Program-made: the position numbers and the translations under genes
From: Acorus gramineus
Taxonomy: Eukaryota > Streptophyta > Magnoliopsida > Acorales > Acoraceae
DNA: 64,000 nt
Reading direction: 5' to 3'
Assembly (NCBI GenBank): GCA_030737835.1
Contig: CM060853.1
Span: 558,001-622,000 of the forward strand
Shown: positions 45,701-58,711 of the stretch, piece by piece
Position numbering within the stretch: position 1 is the stretch's first letter
Layout of the letters: each line of letters starts with the position of its first letter
Notes under the pieces: model-generated
The model's input: the letters and a program-made list of their open reading frames with translations, nothing else
Databases searched by the model: none
What the model was told of the DNA's origin: nothing

Positions 45701-48700
45701 TGGAAGAGATATTTGGTGGCAGGTTAGTACAGATTTATATATCTGAAATCATTTCTAATTCCTTAAACATAAAATTGTACAGTTTAAGTTTTTGGAGACA
45801 GAATTTTATATATAAATATAATTGAAGTCCGTTAGCAACTTAGAGTATGCTGGTCTACATTATTAAAGATCCATCCTTTTCTTCCTCTATTAGATAAATA
45901 GTGATGGAGAGGAATAATAAATTAATAAAGAAAGGGAAGATAAAGAAGTGATGGGATTCACAGGTCTTCAAAAATTGAAGAATACAATGGATATGGCCGT
46001 GATACCAAATTGATGATTGACAGAGGAGGAGAGATATAAGAGGGAAGAGGATCAAGGGTTAGGAGTGAATAAGAGAGAAGAAAGAGAAAAAAAATAGGGA
46101 AATCAATATTCAATATTATGTTTGTATCAAAAACTGAAATACTGACAAAGCCATACATTTAATTAAACAGATGGCCACCCTAAATTGAAAATGGCAAAAA
46201 TATTCCTAGGCAATTAAATGTTTCATAAATCCAAATTCTAATCCTATGTTTACAATTGTACCTAACATAAATCAAAATAAATTGTAATAAATAATAAAGA
46301 ACTTTATAATCTAAATCCTCATCATTCTCCCATATTAGTAGTTCTCTAGCATGTATAGTACAAGGAAAGCCTACATATTTTCCGTGGAGCACAAACGCCT
46401 CGACAGGCTTGGTCATCACATTACTTTTCCTATTACTTTAAAATCATTTTATTCCTGTTCTTACATGTTTAGAGACTGATTTGCAGGATGTTGTCCCTAA
46501 ATATTCAACAACATGTGAGGTGGAGTGGATGGATGCAGAAGATCCACTATTTCTTTTGTATACTAGTGGGAGTACAGGAAAGCCCAAGGTGATTTTTTTA
46601 AAACTTTTATCTTTTTTGTCTGTTTACTTTTTTTTTTCTAGACTCAAATGTATTGTAAGTTGATATGCAGGGTGTGTTGCACACGATTGGGGGGTATATG
46701 ATCTATACTGCAACGACATTCAAATATGCATTTGACTACAAGCCATCTGATATATATTGGTAAGATTGAAGGTTAACAGATCTTATATAAAACTATGGAA
46801 GTTTCCTAGTCTATGTTGTCTGCCTGTGAAAAATGTTCCTTTTATATTTGTTTCAGGTGTACTGCTGATTGTGGCTGGATTACTGGACACAGCTATGTCA
46901 CATATGGTCCTCTTTTGAATGGAGCTACTGTTGTAGTTTTTGAAGGGGTAATCTTTGTATAATATAATTGTTTTTGATAAACTGCAAACTAGACATTATG
47001 ATCAGAAAAGAAACTGAATCAGTTACCTGTTATGTATTCAAGATACCATGTCATTGTGGGACTATATTGATATGAATTGGTGATGTCACTCCATGTCAGC
47101 ACTCCAATTTTAAATCAATTGAGAATTGGTTTCCATTGGAGATTAATTTAGTTGTCATAGATGATTGTATCGTGCCTTAAGGCTTTAAGACTTTTCAGAA
47201 AACATATTCTGACTATGATTTGTCTCATGCTTCTGTATTATCTGCAGGCTCCTACCTACCCAGATTATGGGCGCTGCTGGGATATTGTTGATAAATTCAA
47301 AGTGACTATATTTTACACAGCTCCAACATTGGTGCGGTCTCTCATGCGCGGTGGTGATGAGGCAAGACTGAACATAATTTTTTCGACTTTCTTTAGTCAT
47401 AACTATTCTACGTAATATAATGGTAGAGGGCTTCATATCCCTGTGAGCAGTTGCTTTGTGCTAAAAATTCTCCACTCCCTCTATCTAGATATAGGTGGGA
47501 CCGCTCTGGACGACTTTTTTAAGAGAGAATTTTGTTTTTTTTATTTATTTTTTTTGGTGGGGGGGGGGGGGGGGGGGAGGGTTGGGGAAGAGGGGTGGGG
47601 TTTGAGGTTAGCAGATTTTCTAAACCTAATTTAATTTTAAAAAATCTTTTGGAACATTCTAATATTCAAAATTTGTAATCTTTCTACATATAGCCTAGGC
47701 CTATATTACAACGGATAATTGCCAAATGTTTCATAGTCACATTTCTCTAACTATAAGTATAATCTGAATCATGTATGGTAAATATGTACTTGGAGTTTTT
47801 TTAAATCTCCATTTTGTGTTATTATTTGCAGTCTTTATTTTGTTATATGAAGCAAATATTAATATATTGTTCTCCTCTGTTTTTTTTATTTAAGTCTTAT
47901 CATACAGTTATCTTTTTTAACTTCTGGGGAAAATGCTTCTGGATACTTATTCTTCATGTGTTTGAAAATGCAGTATGTTACTCGCTACTCTCGCAAATCT
48001 CTACGCATTCTAGGTAGCGTGGGAGAGCCCATTAATCCAAGTGCATGGAGGTTTCCATTTTCTTCTGACTGGGTCCCACTTTTTTTTTTCCTGCATCCAG
48101 AAAGAAATAATTTTCTTTCTTTCTCGTACAGGTGGTTATTTAATGTTGTTGGAGATTCACGGTGTCCTATATCAGACACCTGGTGGCAAACTGAGACTGG
48201 TGGTTTCTTGGTATCCTCCACTATCATATGCTTTCATTTGATGGCTCTTCATTCATATATCATTACAAAAGCTTGTTTTCTCCTCTTGGTAATAATGTGA
48301 TTGATTCTTTGTATTTTTTATTCATAGATCACCCCTCTACCAGGCGCTTGGCCACAGAAGCCTGGGTCTGCAACATTTCCCTTCTTTGGGGTCCAGGTAT
48401 GTATCAACAAGAAATGGATGTGGATACTTATTATTACCATCATTTTTGTAGTCCATCTGATCATTTTTGTAGAACTTTTGGTATAATGTTGCAGCCTGCA
48501 ATAGTGGACGAGAAGGGAAATGAGTTAGAAGGCGAATGCAGTGGATATCTGTCCATCAAAAATTCATGGCCTGGTGCCTTCCGCACTCTTTATGGCGACC
48601 ATGAAAGATATGAAACTACATATTTTAAGCCATTTTCTGGCTACTATTTCAGTGGAGATGGTTGCAGAAGGTATATGGTTGGAGCAATATTTTTTTTAAT

Positions 48701-50164
48701 ATATATTTTGGACAGTTTCTGTTTAATCTTTGTGTTAACCTTGCTGATAGTATTTTTGATTCTCTAGGGATAAAGATGGTTATTACTGGCTTACTGGAAG
48801 AGTTGATGATGTGATCAATGTCAGGTCCGTTGGAATTTGCCAATATGATGTCCATTTCTAGGTTTAGGTGGCATTTGAAAATGGGTTGGACAGTTTTTGG
48901 AGATTCTAATTCAAACTTGTTTCCAAACGCTCCCAAAGGTCCCTATTTTTGAAGAAAGTGAAAAGTAGCTTTTCAGGAATTCAACAAAAGTATGCTTTTC
49001 TAGAAAGTTGTTTTCAAAAGCTTCTTTAAGTGAATAACTCTTTTTCAAATTCGTTTCTAAACATTCCCTTAGAATGTAATGGACAGCCTTATTAATTCAG
49101 GTATTTTATTGATCTCTAGAATAAAAGGTTTTTTTATTGAATGCAGTGGACACCGAATTGGTACTGCAGAAGTAGAATCAGCGTTGGTCTCACATCCTCA
49201 ATGTGCAGAAGCTGCTGTGGTTGGGGTTGAGCATGAGGTAAACAACTTGCCAAAATTGGTTCAATTATTGGTTTTATCTTAGGTCAAAGGACAGGGTATT
49301 TATCGGCCTCATTCAATACCATTTGTTTTATCCCAGGTCAAAGGACAGGGTATTTATGCTTTTGTCACTTTGGTTGACGGTGTGTCTTATAATCAGGAGC
49401 TACGCAAGAGCCTTGTATTGGCTGTTCGAAATCAGGTCTTCTTTTGGTTTCAGGATCTATTACATGCTTTCACTATTCAATTTAAGGGGTGTTCGAAATC
49501 AGGTCTTCTTTTGGTTTCAGGATCTATTACATGCTTTCACTATTCAATTTAAGGGGTGTTCATTTTCATTTCAAAAAATTTAAGGGTTGTTCATATGCTA
49601 GTGAAGTGATGCACATTTACATGCCTTCATTTCTTAAAAGATGATGCATTTCTTCTTATTCACCATAATAATTATGAATTATACATGATGGTTTTAGAAT
49701 TGAATTCATAAGAACACATCTTAAATAAAAAGGCTTGGTTATCCAATAAGGCATGAATTATTGTTTGGGAAATCTTGAGCAAAATATGAGTTATCAGAAG
49801 ATAGAAGATGATCGAGGGCATTATGTTTTCAATTTTGATTAAATTTTGTGCAACCTGAAGTTCATTCTGACAATACTATATATCATTGCATAGTTTCTTG
49901 TTTATCCTGAATATCATTCAACTTTGCAAGGTGAATGTATTGAATTTTTTTTTATAACTGTCTATTGATTGATATCAGATTGGGGCATTTGCGGCTCCAG
50001 ACAGAATCCACTGGGCGCCTGGTCTTCCAAAGACGAGAAGCGGAAAGATCATGAGAAGGATATTGAGAAAGATTGCTTCCAGACAGCTAGACGAGCTCGG
50101 AGACACGAGCACCCTTGCAGATCCTTCAGTGGTGGATCAGCTAATTGCTCTTAGTGACTTTTAA
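42707..50164 (+). CDS. ACS: Acetyl-CoA synthetase, plastid type (18 exons)
   Basis: Makes acetyl-CoA from acetate, ATP and CoA, a known route from acetate to fatty-acid synthesis in plastids. Exons: 42707-43018, 44429-44572, 44653-44808, 44897-45019, 45121-45289, 45640-45722, 46487-46588, 46671-46759, 46857-46947, 47248-47361, 47974-48050, 48132-48210, 48328-48396, 48495-48670, 48768-48824, 49147-49237, 49337-49435, 49979-50164. They total 2217 bp (738 residues) in one frame, close to the length I recall for Arabidopsis ACS (about 743). Residues 1-47 resemble a plastid transit peptide; an in-frame Met48 ([14 protein letters not shown]) could start a shorter form. Motifs: [12 protein letters not shown]-loop (354-364), [10 protein letters not shown] (502-511), [14 protein letters not shown] hinge (604-617), and [16 protein letters not shown] with catalytic Lys700, the residue acetylated in this family. 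All introns are GT-AG except intron 10 (GC-AG). The gene looks whole. Confidence 0.96.
47362..47363 (+). promoter_or_regulatory. Non-canonical GC splice donor of ACS intron 10
   Basis: Exon 10 ends GATGAG and the intron begins GCAAGA. Only this junction keeps the frame into exon 11 (TATGTTACTCGC), matching the family sequence around VTRxSRKSLR. The nearby GT dinucleotides would give the wrong phase. GC-AG introns are a known minor class spliced by the major spliceosome. Confidence 0.85.
47559..47577 (+). repeat. G-run in ACS intron 10
   Basis: A run of 19 G followed by further G-rich DNA (to about 47600), about 200 bp after the unusual GC donor. It could form a G-quadruplex in the pre-mRNA. 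Confidence 0.85.
49283..49390 (+). repeat. 54-bp-spaced duplication of the ACS exon 17 acceptor
   Basis: The stretch TTTTATCTTAG plus GTCAAAGGACAGGGTATTTAT (49283) recurs as TTTTATCCCAG plus the same 21 bases at 49337. Both have acceptor AG. The distance is 54 bp with no stop between, so use of the upstream acceptor would add 18 residues in frame. Confidence 0.9.
49424..49557 (+). repeat. 67-bp tandem duplication spanning the ACS exon 17 donor
   Basis: The unit from GTTCGAAATCAG|GTCTTC to AAGGGGT is present twice (49424-49490 and 49491-49557), copying the donor site. Use of the second donor would add 67 bp and shift the frame, so the first is the functional one. Confidence 0.92.
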
Positions 50165-51586
50165 TTTGCAGAATGCCCGATCTATACAAGATTTTAGATT
50201 TTATACTAATAATCTAATATATGGCCCTCGCTTTTTGGCGAGGTAATGATATAGATCTAGAGGAAGATAAATTATATTTAGTCTATTGAAGGTATGTACT
50301 TTTTTCCATGTATTTGTAATTCTCTAGCATTATTTATGTAGAATGATGAACATTCTGGGGTGTATGGCAGCCCTGTGTCATAAACTATGGTAATTCAATT
50401 ATGTCGGAGTTGCTGCAATGAGATTAAGTTGTTTTATTGAAGGAATTGACCAGATTGTGTATTCTATATTTGGGCCTGGTGAGACATTGGGTTTATAGTC
50501 ATTCTTATGAGTTATAACTGTTTGTTTGCTTGTTCTTTTGCGGTTTTTTATTTTTTGTTATATTGTATTATGTATCTTTATTATATAGGGAAATTAATTA
50601 GAGGTCCTGGGATCACCTGTGTAATAACAATAGGTTTCTTGACTTTTTCTTCTTTTCTTTAAGTTCATAAGTTATTGGTTGTATTATGTTTGGGTTATTC
50701 CATCCATTTTCCATATCCATTTTTAATTCATTCTAGTCATTTGTCTTTCCCTTTTATCCCTAAATGAACATTAATTTCCTTATCTCTCCCAACCTCTCTC
50801 TCCCCCAACCTCTCTTTTTCTCACCCAAGCAACTCAAAAATCTGTCAAACCACCTTTACGAGCCCCCATTGCGCCGATCTCGCCCCTAAACAGCTCCGAT
50901 CGCGCCCCTCCAACCGTCTCTCGCGTCCCCCACGGTGCCCCTCTCCCACCTCCCGTGACCCCAACCCCCCAATCGCGACTCCGACCTCCCCCGAGCCGCG
51001 ATCTCATCCCCTTGAGGTACCAATGTATGTTTTTTTATGGAATCTTGTTGAAATATTGTATTCTTTTTTGTAAATGTTGTAATGTAAGATGTTTATATGA
51101 ATGTTCCACAAATAGGGAGTTTTCAGAATTTCAAAGTGTAAGAGTGTACACAGTGTACTTATCAGTGTACACATACAATATATGGTGTAGTGTGCATGTT
51201 CTACATTTATGAAATTATCAAAATTTCACTCTATATATAGTTGTGCATGTTCTTGAATTATGAGATTCTCAAAGTGTGAATAACAGTGTGCATAGAGAAC
51301 TTAATAATGTACACTGTCAACAATGTTGTGTGTTTTCTAAGCATGCACACAATCCAAATATATGTCAGTTGCCTTTTCATATTTGCAGATTACTTTATTA
51401 TTGTTCAATAATGGAACCAATCATGGCAGCTTGTACATATATGGGAGATGCAGAGCTGATTAACATATGCAGAACATCACCATATGCTTATATTGTCAAT
51501 GAATAGGTGAAAAGATGGGGGTTTGATGTGGCCAAAGTCGTTCTGAAGTATAAAGTTCCGGGGAAAGAAATGATTAAAGTTACTAT
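50165..51586. other. ACS 3' flank and unassigned DNA
   Basis: The ACS 3' untranslated region probably covers the first few hundred bases; no strong AATAAA was seen. The 50790-51020 stretch is CT-rich then CpG-rich and ends CTTGAG|GTACCA, resembling a 5' leader and first exon of some gene, but no continuing exon was recognised. At 51505-51580 the frame GWVKRWGFD-like KRWGFDVAKVVLKYKVPGKE could be the N-terminus of a MULE-type transposase gene cut by the LTR at 51587. This is a weak impression from motif style. Confidence 0.4.
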
Positions 51587-53190
51587 TGTCACGCCTCAGG
51601 ACGGCCGTCCCCGGGACACGGCAAAGGGTATATATGATATCAGCAATACAGGAGGTCAATAACATACCCTAAACAACATCAAAAATAACAACACAGACAA
51701 CAATGAGGCTGACATGATATATACACAAATAGCGGAAGCTAAAAGACTGAATCTGTAATTCAAAGACATATTACAGACTCGATACATAATCAATTGTCCT
51801 GTGAGAGCCAATATATACAACAACATCCAAATATAATACAAACATGTACCCCAGCACGGAATACAATACATATAATCAAAGGGGGGGATGCTGATGGCCT
51901 CTCGCAAGCAGAATGTGGCGCTGCTCCGCTACTGCTGACGTGCCTCGGGGAGCTCCTCCTTCAGATCCGACTCGGAGATCACTGAAGAAAAATATATGCG
52001 AGGGGTGAGCCACACGCTCAGTGAATAGCACAACCCATGCATCACAATTCATATTAACCTCAAATCATTCATAGCCTCTAAGTGGCAACAACTACACAAA
52101 CCAGTGGGTCGCTCATCGCCAACCCACTACACCCTCACCCTCACCCTCAAACTGGTGACATGGTCTTTTAGGACTGACTAGGCTGTTGATCACCCTTGGT
52201 CCACCGATAGCCTCTCCTCCACACCGTAGCTCGCCTGGTCTACTCCCACATTCAGCACAGTCCGAAACCAAATCAGGAGGTGCCTACTGATGGGAGCCCT
52301 CTGTCAGGACGGCCTGTCTAACGCTGAGGAGTCTCTACACGGATCCAACGAAGGGAAGAGAAACAGCCTACCCACACGGATATGATCCACTTGGATCCGC
52401 CGACACCGATCTCAACTCTACAAATGTCATGAATTCTTCAGAATTCCTCCAGGGCGCATAACTAAGATGCGGGGAAGCCTATATTATAACCTCAAGGTTA
52501 TAATATTCACTAAGCATGCTAATTATCAATAACTCGCATTTGATTTAAATAAATTAAACTAAATGGGACGCATGCGTAGGTCGAGGCTTTTCTAGCATGG
52601 AAACAATGTATCAGGATGCATGGACCTTTATACATATCATAAGGGCAAGTATCCCTAACATACAGGGTCTAGGGTGGCATGAATACTATATAATAATCAT
52701 GCATGCATAGTCATACTTAATACAAGTTAATATGCAACTATGGTGCCCCAGGGGAGGGCAATACACTCCTAAGTGTATAGAACGCCTCCCTACTGGGTTG
52801 GATTGTCCCACTCACCAATACCCGACTCGTCGCGTGACCGTCCGTCAAGATTTGCAAGACAGGGCATTCAACATGGTGAGTTAAATACATAAATACATAC
52901 TAAATACATACAAAATACGCTAAAAATACCCGACACTCGGATAAGCATGCATACGGGCCTGTACACACGCGAGTCCGAGTGCCCTGACACACTCCCGCAC
53001 CCCCGGGCAGCCATGAGCATGGCCACCCGCACGCGCACGCACGGGTGCGCACGCACGCACACCCGCACCCCGGGCGCACTGCCGCGCCCCAGCCCGCGCG
53101 CCCAGGCGCGCTGCACGCTCGCGCGTGCCCGCGCGCACCGCGCGTCCAGCCCAGGGTGCACCCGCGCGCACTGCGCCCCAGCGCAGCACC
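51587..53190 (+). mobile_element. LTR E, TGTCACGCC family, incomplete
   Basis: It starts TGTCACGCCTC at 51587 next to non-repeat DNA (ACTAT at 51582-51586). It runs through the usual blocks: GCGAGGGGTGAGCCACACGC (51998), CCCTCACC repeats (52130-52150), and GTCCCACTCACC...TTGCAAGACAGGG (52806-52865) into the GC-rich tract. It is very similar to fragment F (265-1375), so E and F form one subfamily. The 3' part is absent; at about 53190 it abuts LTR D. Confidence 0.85.
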
Positions 53191-53808
53191 AACAATACCT
53201 GAGGTCAATAAGGACACCAACAACAATACACAAGGCGGTAAAGCAAGATAATGATAACTGACTGAAAAGCGGAAGCATAATATATAACAATGTCTGTAAA
53301 TCAAAAACATTATTACAGACCCGAATACACAATCAATGTCCTGTGAAAGCCAAGTCTAGACCAAAGAAAATACAACCTGTGCCACATGCACGATTTGCAA
53401 GGCATAAATGACTCTAGGAATGCTGACAGCCTCGCACACGCCACCCGCCGGCAGAACGCTCCACGCCCATAAGACCACACCACAGGAAGCTCCAACTCCA
53501 CGCCCAACACTGCCCCTTAAAAGAAACAGTATGCGAGGGGTGAGCTACAAGCTCAGTGAGTGGCTGGAAACCAATCACAATTCTATAGTTCAATACATAA
53601 TCAATTTCCTTTCAAGAAAAACATGGGTAGAAACCCATGGATAACTGGGTCACGCGGCGGCGCGACCAACCTCACCCCCACCCTCACTCCCGGAGGGAGT
53701 CTCTTGGGACTTATGGGGAGAGACCATATCGTCAGTCGAAGAGACCCGGATTTACTGGTCTAGAGACCATACCGTCGGTCGAAGAGACCCGGATTTACTG
53801 GTCTACTC
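53191..53808 (+). mobile_element. LTR D, left part (D/H subfamily)
   Basis: It matches the reverse complement of fragment H (1669-3068), for example CAATACCTGAGGTCAATA at 53193, the block near 53340-53410 and GCGAGGGGTGAGCTACAAGC near 53534. It ends at TACTC (53804-53808), the TSD of LTR A, and continues after 63162. It is the oldest layer of the right-hand stack and is incomplete at its left end. Confidence 0.82.
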
Positions 53809-55655
53809 TGTCACGCCCCAGGGCGGCCGTCCCCGGTGTCACGAGCCAGGGCGGCCGTCCCCGGGACGCAGCAAGTGTATATATGATATCAGTGAACAGG
53901 AGATCAACAATATACTACAAAAAACAACTAAAATGACAACACAGATAAAAAGCAGGGCTGACATAATATATACACCAAATGCGGAAGCTAAAAGACTGAG
54001 TCTGTAGTCAAAACATACTACAGACTCGATACATAATCATAAGTCCTGTGAGAGCCAACATGCCCATATATACACAAATAAAATCCCAAACATAATCCAA
54101 CTAAGTGCCCAAGCACAGAACATATACGTACAACAGAAAGAAGGGTGATGATGGCCTCAAAACTCGTGGGACGCGGCGCTACCCTCTGCCGGTGTAGTCG
54201 CTCGGGAAGCTCCTCCCTCAGAGATCACTGAAAAGACAATATGCGAGGGGTGAGCCACACGCTCAGTGAATAGCACAACCCATGCATACAGTTCATATTA
54301 ACCACATTTAAGCAATTCATAAGCCACAATCCGGGGGTTCATTCATCGCCGAACCCCATACCCTCACCCTCACCCTCACCCTCAACAGGTGACCTAGGAT
54401 GTTGGGACTTAGCGGGTTGATAATCATCCATACATAATCCTGTGGGTCGTCGCATCGCCGGCCCACCATACCCTCACCCTCACCTCTCAACAGGTGACCT
54501 AGGCTCTTGGGACTGACTAGGCTGTTGGTTACCCTTGGTCCACCGATAGTCTCTCCTCACTCCGTGGTTGTTTGGCCACTCCCATGTTCAGCACAGTCCT
54601 TCACCAAAATCAGGAGGCGCCTACTAATGGGAGCCCCTGCACGGGACAACCTGTCTAACGCTGAGGTAGTCTCTACACGGATCCAACGAAGGGAACAGAA
54701 CAGCCTATCCATCGCATATGATCCACTCGGATCCGCTGACAGCACATCTCTACAATCCTAATGTCTTGAATTCCTCAGAATTCCACCAGCGCGCATAACC
54801 AGTATGCGGGGAACATGCATTTATTAATCATAATACAGGGGTGCAATATTATTGGGAAAGTAACCTGGGGAGGGCAACGTGAGGTCCCGATACAGGACGT
54901 CCCGACAACCAAACAAGGAACACGGAGTACCCTGACCCGGGTCTCAATGTTGACCTCGCAAGGCCCCTCCCTATAATATTGTCTAAAGCATGCAATCCTC
55001 ATTTATGCTAGCATTTGAATAAACAAATCAAACTAATAGGACGCATGTAGAGGTCGGGCTTTCCTAGCATGATAGTGAGGAGGCAGGATGCATGGCTCAT
55101 GCACAATCCTAAGGGTGCAAGTCCCTATCACACAATCTAGGGTGGCATGCAATTCTACACACACATCATGCTTACATGGATTACATCACGCAGTTAATAC
55201 TAACTATAAGCCCCAGGGGAGGACGGTACACGCCCAAGGCATGTAGCGCCTCCCACACTGGGTTGGGTTGTCCCACTCATCGGAAATCGGGTCGACGGGC
55301 GACCGTCCGTCGAGATCTGCAAGACAGGGTATTAACTGGTTAGAATAAATCCACAATGACCCCAAAAATACATAACACACAAATAAACACCCAACATTCC
55401 CGGCACCCCCGCACGGCCCCCGCGCGCAGCACCTTCCCGCTCGCACCCCGCGCGCGCCTCCGCCGCCTCGCCGCGCCTCGCGCGCACTGCCCTGCTCGAC
55501 CAGCACCCTCGCGCACACCTCGCCTGCCCCACCGCGCCTCGCGCACACCTCCCCTGCTCGGCCATCACCTCGCGCACGGCACCACCACTGTCCGCCTGCA
55601 CCTCGCGCACGCACCGCCACTGTCCGCCTGCACCTCGCGCATGCTCCCTAGGTGG

Positions 55656-58600
55656 TGTCACGCCCCAGGGCGGCCGTCCCCGGGACGCGGCAAGTGTATA
55701 TATGATATCAGTGACAGGAAATCAATAATAAACCAGAAACAATCACTAAAATGACACACAGATAAAAGCAGGGCTGACATAATATATACACCGAATGCGG
55801 AAGCTAAAAGACTGAGTCTGTAGTCAAAAACATACTACATACTTGATACATAATCATAAGTCCTGTGAGAGCCAACATGCCCGTATATATACACAACAAA
55901 ATCCAAATACAATCCAACTAAGTGCCCAAGCACAGAACATATACGTACAACAGAAAGAAGGGTGCTGATGGCCTCAAAACTCGTGGGACGCGGCGCTGCC
56001 CTCTGCTGGTGTAGCCGCTCGGGAAGCTCCTCCCTCAGAGATCACTGAAAAGATAATATGCGAGGGGTGAGCCACACGCTCAGTGAATAGCACAACCCAT
56101 GCATACAGTCATATTAACCACATTTAATCAATTCATAAGCCACAAGTGGCATAATATCACCATCCGGGGGTTCGTTCATCGCCGAACCCCATACCCTCAC
56201 CCTCACCCTCACCCTCAACAGGTGACCTAGGATGTTGGGACTTAGCGGGTTGATAAACATCCATTCATAATCCTGTGGGTCGTCACATCGCCGGCCCACC
56301 ATACCCTCACCCTCACCTCTCAACAGGTGACCTAGGATGTTGGGACTGACTAGGCTGTTGGTTACCCTTGGTCCACCGATAGTCTCTCCTCACTCCGCGG
56401 TTGTTTGGCCACTCCCATGTTCAGCGCAGTCCTTCCAAGTCAGGAGGCGCCTACTAGTGGGAGCCCCTGCACGGGACAACCTGTCTAACGCCGAGGTAGT
56501 CTCTACACGGATCCGACGAGGGGAACAAAACAGCCTATCCATCGCATGTGATCCACTCGGATCCGCTGACAGCACATCTCTACGACTCTAATGTCTCGAA
56601 TTCCTCAGAATTCCACCAGCGCGCATAACCAGGATGCGGGGAACATGCATTTATTTATCATAATACAGGGGAAAAATAGAGACCTTGGGAGGGTAACCTG
56701 AGGTCCCGATGTAGGACATCCGACAACCAAACGAGGAACACGGAGTACCCTAACCCGGGTCTCAATGTTAACCTCGCAAGGCCCCCCCTTATATTCCCTA
56801 AGCATGCTATCTATTATTACAGTTCGCATTTAATTAAATAAACCAAACTAATAGGACGCATGCACAGGTTAGGCTTTCCTAGCATGATAACGAGGAGGCA
56901 GGATGCACGGCTCATGCACAATCCTAAGGGTGCAAGTCCCTATCACACAATCTAGGGTGGCATGCAATTCTACACACACATCATGCATACATGGATTACA
57001 TCAAAGCAGTTAATACTAACTATAAGCCCCAGGGGAGGACGGTACACGCCCAAAGCATGTAGCGCCTCCCACACTGGGTTGGGTTGTCCCACTCACCGGG
57101 AATCGGGTCGACGCGCGACCGTCCGTCGAGATCTGCAAGACAAGGTATTAACTGGTTAGAATAAATCCACAATTATCCCAAAAATACATAACACACACAA
57201 ACAAACATCCAACCCCCCCCCCCCCCCCCCGGCAACCACCGCACGGCCGGCCACCACCCGCACGGCCACCCGACCGCCCGGACGCGCCGCCGCGCCTCAG
57301 CCCGCGCACTCCGCGCACCGCCCGGGGCCCCGCGCGTCTACCGAGCCCAGCCGCGGCAGCCCGCACGCGCCCCGCACGTCGTGCGCACGCTCCACGCCCC
57401 GCGCGCGCCCCGCGCGCACCTCCGCCGCTCCGCCGCGCCCCGCGCACGCCTCGCGCACGGCTCCTCGCCCCGCGCCTCCTCCGCGCGCGCCCCAGCACCC
57501 GGCCAGCACCTCCGCGCGTCCAGCACCTCGGCCAGCACCTCCGCGCGCACCTCCGCGCGTCCAGCACCTCGGCCAGCACCTCCGCGCGCGCCCAGACCAG
57601 CGCCCAGACCAGCTCCTCGCGCACAGCTGCACGAGCAGACCCGCACACAGCACCACCCGAGCAGCTCGCACACCTCGCACCGCCGCGACCAGCTCCCCCG
57701 AGCGCACGGCCGCGCGCACGCTCGCGCGTACGCACGCGCGCACGCCCAGTCGGCTCCTGCTCGTTGCCTGTGCTGCCTGAGGCCCCCAGCCCATCCAGCG
57801 AGCCCAGCACGACCAGCCCCACGCACCCGACCCGCGCACACCCACGCACACGCCGCGCGCACGCACACCCGCGCACGCACGCGCGCATGCCCGCGCGCGC
57901 CCGGCCTGCGCGCTGCCTGGCCGCTGCCGCTGCTCCTTGCTGCCCGGGACAGTCCCCCCAGCCTGCCGAGCGCCTCTAACCACCCTTCCCACTGCCCCGA
58001 CCATTTCCAACCACCTCCGACCACCCTCCGACGACCCCCACCGCCTCCAACCACCTCCCAAACACAAAACCCTCCCCTAGCAATCATCTAGACGAGAAAT
58101 AATAGAGAAAGGAGGCTTACCAAGGGGAGGAGGAGGTGTCCGGTGGATCTCCACGCGCCGAAACCCTTCCCACAAGCCTTCTCACGCCCCGATCTATCAC
58201 GGCCCTTGATTTGGCTCGAAACAGAGGAGAGAGAGGGGAGGTCGGGGAGGCTAGGATCGTCGGAATTTGGATTTGAAGACACCGGAGCGTAGATCGGGAC
58301 CCGATCTACACTTCCCGTGCTTTAGGTTTTTGATTTTGAGGGGTGTAAGGGGCTCGAACGGAAGAAAATCGGAGGAGAGGAGAGAGAGAAAGCTAGTCGG
58401 GAAGATGATGAATAGTAAAAACAGATATTTTGATTCCTTTTAAGTAGAGCGCGACTTAAAAACCCGGATACGCCCCGGAACTGCGAAATTTTTGCAAACG
58501 ATGCCGGAATTCGATGAAATTTTCATGAGTGGCTTAAAATGGCACCAGGACACATAATATGCAGTTAGATTTTCAATCGGAGTCCTCTAGCTCAGACGAT

Positions 58601-58711
58601 AGCTAACAGTCTGAAATTACGCGGTTCCGATCGAAAAACCCTGAAAATTTTAAAACTGCTAAAAATGCTCCAATGATTGCCAATAGGCCAAAAAGTGACA
58701 CATATATAACA
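55656..58711 (+). mobile_element. Solo LTR C, innermost and youngest layer
   Basis: It starts TGTCACGCCCC (55656) and ends ATATATAACA (58711), with the perfect TSD GGTGG (55651-55655 and 58712-58716). It is 3056 bp, inserted in the GC-rich tract of LTR B. It contains CCCTCA x4 at 56194-56214, an 18-base C-run (57213-57230) and a GC-rich tract (57240-57970). No coding region. Confidence 0.94.
57213..57975. repeat. GC-rich low-complexity tract of LTR C
   Basis: An 18-C run followed by CGCGCGCACCTCCGCGCG-type repeats, including a repeated CAGCACCTCGGCCAGCACCT unit (57505-57590). Reading frames of more than 200 codons on both strands across it are compositional artefacts. Confidence 0.85.

Noticed and set aside
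54361-54381. CCCTCA repeats resembling telomeric DNA
   Set aside because: The plant telomere repeat is CCCTAAA; these are LTR-internal CCCTCA motifs found at the same place in every LTR copy.
57148-58091. Several frames of about 240 codons on both strands
   Set aside because: Same GC-rich tract artefact inside LTR C; no domain and no consistent frame.
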